Below, piece by piece: positions 15,422 through 19,922 of a stretch of DNA of 19,922 bases. Position 1 is the stretch's first letter, and each line of letters starts with the position of its first letter. Made by a program: the position numbers and the translations under genes. Below the pieces are notes generated by a model. It saw nothing but the letters and a program-made list of their open reading frames with translations. It was not told the DNA's origin and made no database searches. The DNA is taken from positions 1 to 19,922 of the forward strand of contig JBKDZR010000003.1 of NCBI GenBank assembly GCA_047971485.1, read 5' to 3'. Source of the stretch: JBKDZR01 sp047971485 (GTDB lineage: Bacteria > Pseudomonadota > Alphaproteobacteria > Rhodobacterales > Rhodobacteraceae).

Positions 15422-16828
15422 ATGGGCCCGTTCGCCCGGGTCGCGGGTGTTTTCGGGGTGTTTGCCATGGCCGGCTGCACCCCTCTCGCAATGGTTCCGC
15501 CAGCGACATCGCCGGCCGCCACCCCGACCGGGCCGGCATTACCCTTGCCACCGATGCACCGCTTCGGCCCCACCGATCCCCAGCCGCCGATGCGATCGAA
15601 CGAGGATATCGCCCGGGATATCATCGACCTGACCTTCTATCTGGAAAGCGGCGCGGAACTGCCGGTGCTGACCCGCTTTGATACCCCTGTCACCCTGACG
15701 CTGACCGGACGGCATTCAACGATCTTTGACCTGGAACTGGACCGTTTGATCGCACGTTTGCGCAGTGAGGCACGGATCCCGATCACCCGGCTGGCCAATG
15801 ATGCCCCCGATGCCGCGATCACCGTCACCGGCATCACCCGCCATGAAATGCAGCGGATCGTGCCCGCAGCGGCCTGTTTCGTGCTGCCCGCCCGGATCAG
15901 CTGGTCCGAGTTCAGCACCAATCCACGCCAGAAAGGACTGGACTGGACGCAACTGCGCCGGCGCGATTACGCCAGCATCTTCATCCCCGCCGATGCCAGC
16001 CCCCAGGAAATCCGCGATTGCCTGCATGAAGAAATCGCTCAGGCCCTGGGGCCGCTGAACGATCTGTATCGGCTGGAGGATTCGGTCTTCAACGACGACA
16101 ACATGCAGTCGATCCTGACCGGCTTTGACATGCTGGTGCTGCGGACCCTCTATGATCCGGCGCTGGAAAACGGGATGACGAAGGCCCAGGTCGCCGCTGC
16201 CCTGCCCGGCATCCTGGCGCGGCTGAACCCGGGCGGGGCCCGCTATGCCAGCCATCCTTATCAGCCCAGCCCGCGTGAATGGGCCCAGGCCATTGAACGC
16301 GCGCTGACCCCGAACCGCTTTCCGGCCACGCGCCGCCGCGCCGCACGCCAGGCGCTGGATATCGCGCGGGCCGAGGGCTGGACCGGGAACCGGCTGGGCC
16401 TGTCTCTGCTGACCACCGGGCGGCTGGCCAGATCCACCGATACGGAACTGGCGCTCAGCGCCTTTCTGGGGGCCGCCGATGTTTACGGCGCGCGCGACAC
16501 CACCCAGGTTCAGGCCGCCACGGTCGCCGTCCAGATCGCGGCTTTCGCTCTGGCGGCGGGACAGAATGACGCCGTTCTGCGGATCGCCACCCATTTCACG
16601 CCCATTGCCCGACGGGCCGAAAACGCCGCGCTTCTGACCGATTTCCTGCTTCTGCGCGCCACCGCCCTGGACAGCATGGGCGATCCGCAGGCGGCCGGGC
16701 AGGCACGACTGGACGCCATGGGCTGGGGCCGTTATGCACTGCGATCCGAAGAAGAGTTGCGCGCGCGCATGGCCGAAATCGCCACCCTGCCGCCACCCCC
16801 TGCACCGGCGCCGAAAGGACAGACATGA
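15422..16828 (+). CDS. DUF2927 domain-containing lipoprotein
   Basis: 468 residues. A short hydrophobic signal ends in a lipobox (VFAMAGC, Cys19), so the mature protein is probably lipid-anchored. Residues 25-58 are a Pro-rich linker. Residues 60-250 match my recollection of DUF2927, including CLHEEIAQALGPLNDL (200-215), an HExxQ-like stretch that recalls metalloproteases without a full HExxH site. Residues 250-460 are helical and repeat-like, with a Pro-rich tail. GAGG (15411-15414) lies seven bases before the ATG. Its stop overlaps the next gene by four bases. No function is known to me; its place between an AAA+ ATPase and a VWA protein suggests a role with that pair at the envelope. Confidence 0.85.
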   Translation: MGPFARVAGVFGVFAMAGCTPLAMVPPATSPAATPTGPALPLPPMHRFGPTDPQPPMRSNEDIARDIIDLTFYLESGAELPVLTRFDTPVTLTLTGRHSTIFDLELDRLIARLRSEARIPITRLANDAPDAAITVTGITRHEMQRIVPAAACFVLPARISWSEFSTNPRQKGLDWTQLRRRDYASIFIPADASPQEIRDCLHEEIAQALGPLNDLYRLEDSVFNDDNMQSILTGFDMLVLRTLYDPALENGMTKAQVAAALPGILARLNPGGARYASHPYQPSPREWAQAIERALTPNRFPATRRRAARQALDIARAEGWTGNRLGLSLLTTGRLARSTDTELALSAFLGAADVYGARDTTQVQAATVAVQIAAFALAAGQNDAVLRIATHFTPIARRAENAALLTDFLLLRATALDSMGDPQAAGQARLDAMGWGRYALRSEEELRARMAEIATLPPPPAPAPKGQT

Positions 16829-16989
16829 TCATCATACTGACAGGACTGATCGGGGGCCTCTTCGGGGCCTGGCGGGCCCGGGCACGCGCCGGCAACGGCA
16901 AGGACATTGCGCAATATGCCACCGTCCATTTCATCATCTTTGCCCTGGTCGGGCTGATGATCACCATCATTCTTGAACGGAGCCTCTGA
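16825..16989 (+). CDS. small two-segment membrane protein (54 residues)
   Basis: A 54-residue protein. Its ATG overlaps the DUF2927 stop (ATGA at 16825-16828), and its TGA lies five bases before the VWA start, so it is embedded in the operon and probably translationally coupled. Two hydrophobic segments (1-16, MIIILTGLIGGLFGAW, and about 34-50, VHFIIFALVGLMITIIL) flank a short basic loop with RARARAGNGKD. AAAGGA in the end of the DUF2927 gene can serve as ribosome binding site. No family is recognised. It may anchor or link the ATPase/VWA pair to the membrane; that is inference from position. Confidence 0.8.
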   Translation: MIIILTGLIGGLFGAWRARARAGNGKDIAQYATVHFIIFALVGLMITIILERSL

Positions 16990-16994
16990 CCCGG

Positions 16995-18179
16995 ATGTTC
17001 CTGCGCTTTTTCCAGATCCTGCGCAGTCATGGCGTGCCGGTCACCCTGCGCGAATACCTGACCTTTCTGGAAGCGATGCAGGCCGGGCTGGTGCTCTACG
17101 ATGTCGAAGGGTTCTACACCCTGGCCCGCGCCGCCATGGTCAAGGACGAGCGCTTTCTCGATCGCTATGACCGCGCCTTCGCCGAGGCCTTCAAGGGGAT
17201 CGAAACGATCGCTCTGGACGATGTGCTGAACGCCATGGACCTGCCCCGCGACTGGCTGGAAAAGATGGCCGAAAAGCATCTCAGCGCGGAAGAAAAGGCC
17301 GAGATCGAGGCCCTGGGCGGGTTCGAGAAACTGATCGAGACCCTGAAGGAGCGCCTCAAGGAACAGCAGGGGCGCCATCAGGGGGGATCAAAATGGATCG
17401 GGACGGCCGGCACCTCGCCCTTCGGGGCCTATGGCTACAACCCCGAAGGGGTGCGCATCGGCCAGGATGAAAGCCGCCATCGCCGCGCCGTCAAGGTCTG
17501 GGATCGGCGCGAGTTCCGCAATCTCGATGACAGCATCGAACTGGGCACCCGCAACATCAAGGTGGCCCTGAAACGCCTGCGCCAATGGGCCCGGACCGGC
17601 GCCGAGGAGGAACTGGACCTGAACGGCACGATCCGGGCCACAGCCGAGCACGGCTATCTGGATGTCCAGACCCGCCCCGAGCGACGCAACGCCGTCAAGG
17701 TGCTGCTGTTTCTCGATATCGGCGGATCCATGGATGATCATGTGCAGGTGGTCGAGGAACTGTTCTCGGCGGCCCGGGCCGAGTTCAAGCACCTGGAACA
17801 CTACTATTTCCACAACTGCCTGTATGAAGGCGTGTGGCGCGACAATGCCCGGCGCTGGGACCAGCAGACCCCGACCTGGGATGTGCTGCACACCTATGGC
17901 AGCGATTACAAATGCATCTTTGTCGGCGATGCCTCGATGTCACCCTATGAGATCTTCCACCCCGGCGGCGCCAGTGAGCACTGGAATGCCGAGGCCGGCG
18001 ACACCTGGCTGCGCCGGGCGCGGGAACAATGGCCCGATACGCTGTGGCTGAACCCGGTGCCGGAACAGCAGTGGCGCTATACCCAGTCGATCGCCATGAT
18101 CAGCGAAATCTTCCCCGATCGCATGGTGCCGATGACGCTGGACGGGATCGACCGAGGGATGCGGATCCTGAAACGTTAA
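16995..18179 (+). CDS. VWA domain-containing CoxE-like protein
   Basis: 394 residues. The helical N-terminal half (to about 130) precedes a linker and a C-terminal von Willebrand factor A domain beginning at NAVKVLLFLDIGGSM. The metal-site motif is D-x-G-x-S (D241, S245) rather than the classical D-x-S-x-S. A second loop, GDASMSPYE (311-319), is characteristic of this CoxE-like branch as I recall it. There is no signal peptide or membrane segment, so it is cytoplasmic. Such proteins pair with MoxR ATPases, here encoded three genes upstream. The ribosome binding site is weak, with GGAG about 12 bases before the ATG, so coupling to the small membrane protein is likely. Confidence 0.93.
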   Translation: MFLRFFQILRSHGVPVTLREYLTFLEAMQAGLVLYDVEGFYTLARAAMVKDERFLDRYDRAFAEAFKGIETIALDDVLNAMDLPRDWLEKMAEKHLSAEEKAEIEALGGFEKLIETLKERLKEQQGRHQGGSKWIGTAGTSPFGAYGYNPEGVRIGQDESRHRRAVKVWDRREFRNLDDSIELGTRNIKVALKRLRQWARTGAEEELDLNGTIRATAEHGYLDVQTRPERRNAVKVLLFLDIGGSMDDHVQVVEELFSAARAEFKHLEHYYFHNCLYEGVWRDNARRWDQQTPTWDVLHTYGSDYKCIFVGDASMSPYEIFHPGGASEHWNAEAGDTWLRRAREQWPDTLWLNPVPEQQWRYTQSIAMISEIFPDRMVPMTLDGIDRGMRILKR

Positions 18180-18212
18180 GCGGACAGTCAGGCCACAAAG
18201 AACGAAGCCCGT

Positions 18213-18246
18213 CATTTAACGATATGATTTTAAATTAAAATATTTG
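18213..18246. other. AT-rich island with palindrome between convergent genes
   Basis: A strongly AT-rich stretch in an otherwise GC-rich window, containing the perfect inverted repeat ATTTTA-AAT-TAAAAT (18227-18241). It lies between the convergent VWA and DUF202 genes. It could help end transcription from either side or bind an AT-preferring nucleoid protein; neither is shown. Confidence 0.6.
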
Positions 18247-18274
18247 ACCAAAGCCCGCCTGTCACCCGATCCGA

Positions 18275-18595
18275 TCAGCTGACATGCAAGGCAAAGCTGC
18301 CGATCAGAGCAAACAGCGCGGCGATCACCAGCAGCAGCATCGCATCGGCCGGCTTACCTTCATCGTCAAAACGCTCGGCCCGATCGATCCGCAGACGCAA
18401 ACGCCGCATCCGCAGATGGGCCAATAACACCACCACACCGCCAGCCACCAGCATCATGACCTCGGTCCACAACGCGGCAGCCCCCGGCCCCAGCCGGGCG
18501 GCACCGATGCCGAACCCCTCGATGGCGATCACCGTGCGCACCCAGGCCAGAAAGGTGCGTTCATTGGCCGAGTGATCCGCATAGTTGACGATCAT
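18275..18595 (-). CDS. DUF202 (YidH-like) membrane protein
   Basis: 106 residues. The N-terminal motif HSANERTFLAWVRT is the DUF202 hallmark. Three membrane segments are visible at about 17-35, 43-62 and 84-103, with a basic cytoplasmic-type loop (RMRRLRLRIDRAERF) between the second and third. Its ATG overlaps the DUF1003 stop (ATGA at 18592-18595), so translation is probably coupled. The function of the family is not established. Confidence 0.9.
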   Translation of the reverse strand: MIVNYADHSANERTFLAWVRTVIAIEGFGIGAARLGPGAAALWTEVMMLVAGGVVVLLAHLRMRRLRLRIDRAERFDDEGKPADAMLLLVIAALFALIGSFALHVS

Positions 18596-19326
18596 GACCG
18601 GTCCTTTCCAGCGGCTTCAACGCCCTGACCCGGGGTTTTCTCTTCCAGCAAGTCGATCTGGATCTTCTGCAACTCAGCCAGTTTTTCCCACTGGCGCGAC
18701 AGTTGATGATCGATCTTCTCATGCAGCTGGCGGATCTCCAGCTCGGCCTTCAGGTTGACGCGATAGTCGTTCTCGGCCCGCAGACGATCCTTTTCTTCCT
18801 GGCGCCGCTGGCTCATCATGATGATCGGCGCCTGAAATGCGGCCAGGGACGACAGCATCAGATTGAGCAGAATGAACGGATAGGGATCGAAGGGCCGCTG
18901 AAGGACGTGCAGCGCATTGACCCCCATCCAGATCACCAGAACCGACAGGAAACCGAGGATGAAGGTCCAGCTGCCCCCGAATGAGGCCACCCGATCCGCG
19001 ACCCGGTCCCCAAGGCCTGCCCCCTCGCTATAGGTTTCCTCTATGGGCTGGGAGACGGTCTGCTGGCTGCCCATGGCGTCCAGAACCTGACGTTCGATCA
19101 CCCCCAACTCGCCGCGTTCCTCTTCTAGCAGGGATTCAACATAGGCGCGGCGGGCGGTGGCCAGATCAGCCTCGCAAATGAAACGGCCCTCTTGCCAACC
19201 GGGATGCTCCGCCTCGATGAGCCGCCCAACCCCGGGTCGCACGGCCACCCAAGGCCGCAGCGCGTGCAATGGAAAGGCCTTGCCGCAGACATGGCAGAGT
19301 TCAGTGTGATGTTTCGTGTCATTCAT
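18592..19326 (-). CDS. DUF1003 domain-containing membrane protein
   Basis: 244 residues. The N-terminus holds CHVCG (C11, C14) and a third cysteine in FICEADL (C51), an incomplete zinc-ribbon-like module. Residues 60-90 are helical and acidic. The DUF1003 core follows, with two membrane segments (about 118-138 and 150-172, including DPYPFILLNLMLSSLAAFQAP), then the typical basic QRRQEEKDRLRAENDY and a coiled coil to about 228. The ATG at 19326 (MNDTKHH) has AGGA about 12 bases upstream. A 57-residue upstream extension of the frame is not believable. It pairs with the DUF202 gene. DUF1003 proteins are thought to be cytoplasmic-membrane proteins; the role is unknown to me. Confidence 0.9.
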   Translation of the reverse strand: MNDTKHHTELCHVCGKAFPLHALRPWVAVRPGVGRLIEAEHPGWQEGRFICEADLATARRAYVESLLEEERGELGVIERQVLDAMGSQQTVSQPIEETYSEGAGLGDRVADRVASFGGSWTFILGFLSVLVIWMGVNALHVLQRPFDPYPFILLNLMLSSLAAFQAPIIMMSQRRQEEKDRLRAENDYRVNLKAELEIRQLHEKIDHQLSRQWEKLAELQKIQIDLLEEKTPGQGVEAAGKDRS

Positions 19327-19408
19327 GACGCCAGTTTCATCCTGTCGGCCCTCCGCAGCAAGCCGATTCCATTCTCGCCTTTCCACGCCCTGCCCGCCGA
19401 CACGCCCC

Positions 19409-19549
19409 TCAGCGCATCGCCCCGTCCGACCCCTCACGGCGAGCCACCTCAAGAAAGGTAACCGCCGCCGGCGACAGATCATGCCACGCCCGCACATAAA
19501 GCAAAAAGCACTGGTAGCTGGCAGAACCGTCGAATCTCAGGAAACGCAG
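19409..19549 (-). pseudogene. C-terminal remnant of a probable LysR-type regulator
   Basis: A 46-codon open frame with no start codon of its own enters from the insertion-sequence boundary near 19551 and ends in TGA at 19409-19411. Its translation (LRFLRFDGSASYQCFLLYV, then RAWHDLSPAAVTFLEVARRE) resembles the end of LysR-type regulators, with the common pattern of a strand followed by LSPAA-x-x-FL. The rest of the gene would lie beyond the insertion sequence, outside the window. Recognition rests on a short stretch, so the family call is tentative; the interruption itself is better supported. Confidence 0.5.
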
Positions 19550-19554
19550 ACTAG

Positions 19555-19922
19555 GCGGTGTTATCAATTGACCCATATGACGGCTGCTGCGAGGTGGATT
19601 GCGCCGAGGAATGCGGCGGCGGTTTTGTCGTATCGTGTTGCGATTGCTCTGTAATGCTTGAGCCTTTCAAAGAAGTTCTCGATCAGGTGTCACGTCTTGT
19701 AGAGCGCCTTGTCATAGTTTCGGGACGCTTTGCGGTTGGATTTTGATGGGATAACGGGAATGATCCCTGCGGCTTCCAGCCTGTCGATCACGCGTTGATC
19801 CGCGTCGTACCCCTTATCGGCGATCAGGATATCAGCGTCGATTTCGTCAATCAGCACATCGGCTCCGTCCAGATCACAGGCCTGTCCAGGTGTCAGGTGA
19901 AAGCCGGTCGGGTTGCCCAAAG
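19555..19922 (-). mobile_element. IS5-family insertion sequence, partial
   Basis: The end of an insertion sequence that continues past the window. Its boundary is placed just after CTAG (19551-19554), where the sequence becomes GGCGGTGTTATCAATTGACC, likely the terminal repeat region. The transposase reads inward on the minus strand and stops ten bases from this end. CTAG could belong to the target duplication, as IS5 relatives often use T-N-A-type targets. The other end is needed to confirm the exact edge. Confidence 0.75.
19564..19922 (-). pseudogene. IS5-family transposase, C-terminal part with in-frame stop
   Basis: The frame enters at the window edge with LGNPTGFHLTPGQACDL, followed by DILIADKGYDAD, which holds the second catalytic aspartate of the DDE site. 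It reaches TGA at 19690-19692 just after YDKALYKT. The same frame continues without a shift for 41 codons: HLIENFFERLKHYRAIATRY and so on to VIWVN, ending in TGA at 19564-19566. Related transposases have Arg at the stop (KxRHLIENFF), so a CGA-to-TGA change is the simplest explanation. The third catalytic residue, the Glu of IENFF, lies after the stop, so the protein should be inactive unless the stop is read through. Confidence 0.88.

Noticed and set aside
19327..19497. 57-residue N-terminal extension of the DUF1003 protein
   Set aside because: The extension is rich in Arg and Gly without hydrophobic pattern and overlaps the LysR-like remnant in another frame; MNDTKHH just before the CxxC module is the better start.

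Overview
The window looks like the chromosome of an alphaproteobacterium of the order Rhodobacterales (Rhodobacter/Paracoccus/Roseobacter relatives). The evidence is high GC with strong third-position bias, the rpmF-plsX-fabH-ihfA-merR order, a long two-domain dCTP deaminase, a DksA with only one of the four zinc-finger cysteines, and the dgt-argS-SPOR-nagZ-scpA-scpB order. The species cannot be named from the sequence alone.

Layout. (1) 101-3550, plus strand: rpmF (ribosomal protein L32), plsX and fabH (phospholipid and fatty acid initiation), ihfA (IHF alpha subunit, probably with its own promoter) and a MerR-type regulator, closed by a weak terminator. (2) 3612-3729: tRNA-Pro(GGG) with encoded CCA and a good intrinsic terminator. 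(3) 3780-4889: long dCTP deaminase, convergent with (4). (4) 4899-11272, minus strand: a six-gene block read as dgt, argS, SPOR protein, nagZ, scpA, scpB. It covers dNTP turnover, translation, cell wall/division and chromosome condensation; the last three genes are tightly coupled. (5) 11410-12597, plus: an ErpA/IscA-type Fe-S carrier and exonuclease III. (6) 12602-14329, minus: an FAD aromatic-ring-type monooxygenase and dksA. (7) 14537-18179, plus: a four-gene cassette of a MoxR-type AAA+ ATPase, a DUF2927 lipoprotein, a 54-residue membrane protein and a CoxE-like VWA protein. This is the least understood conserved block and the best candidate for an undescribed system. (8) 18275-19326, minus: two coupled membrane proteins, DUF1003 and DUF202. 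(9) 19409-19922, minus: the C-terminal remnant of a probable LysR-type regulator, cut off by an IS5-family element whose transposase carries an in-frame stop. The element runs off the window end.

Most of the window is core housekeeping. The accessory part is the last 500 bases, where an insertion sequence appears to have broken a regulator gene. In the MoxR/VWA cassette the ATPase and VWA protein probably form a cytoplasmic remodelling pair, while the lipoprotein and small membrane protein suggest an envelope target. That reading is inference from gene order and family knowledge. No CRISPR array, rRNA gene, integrase or phage gene was seen.
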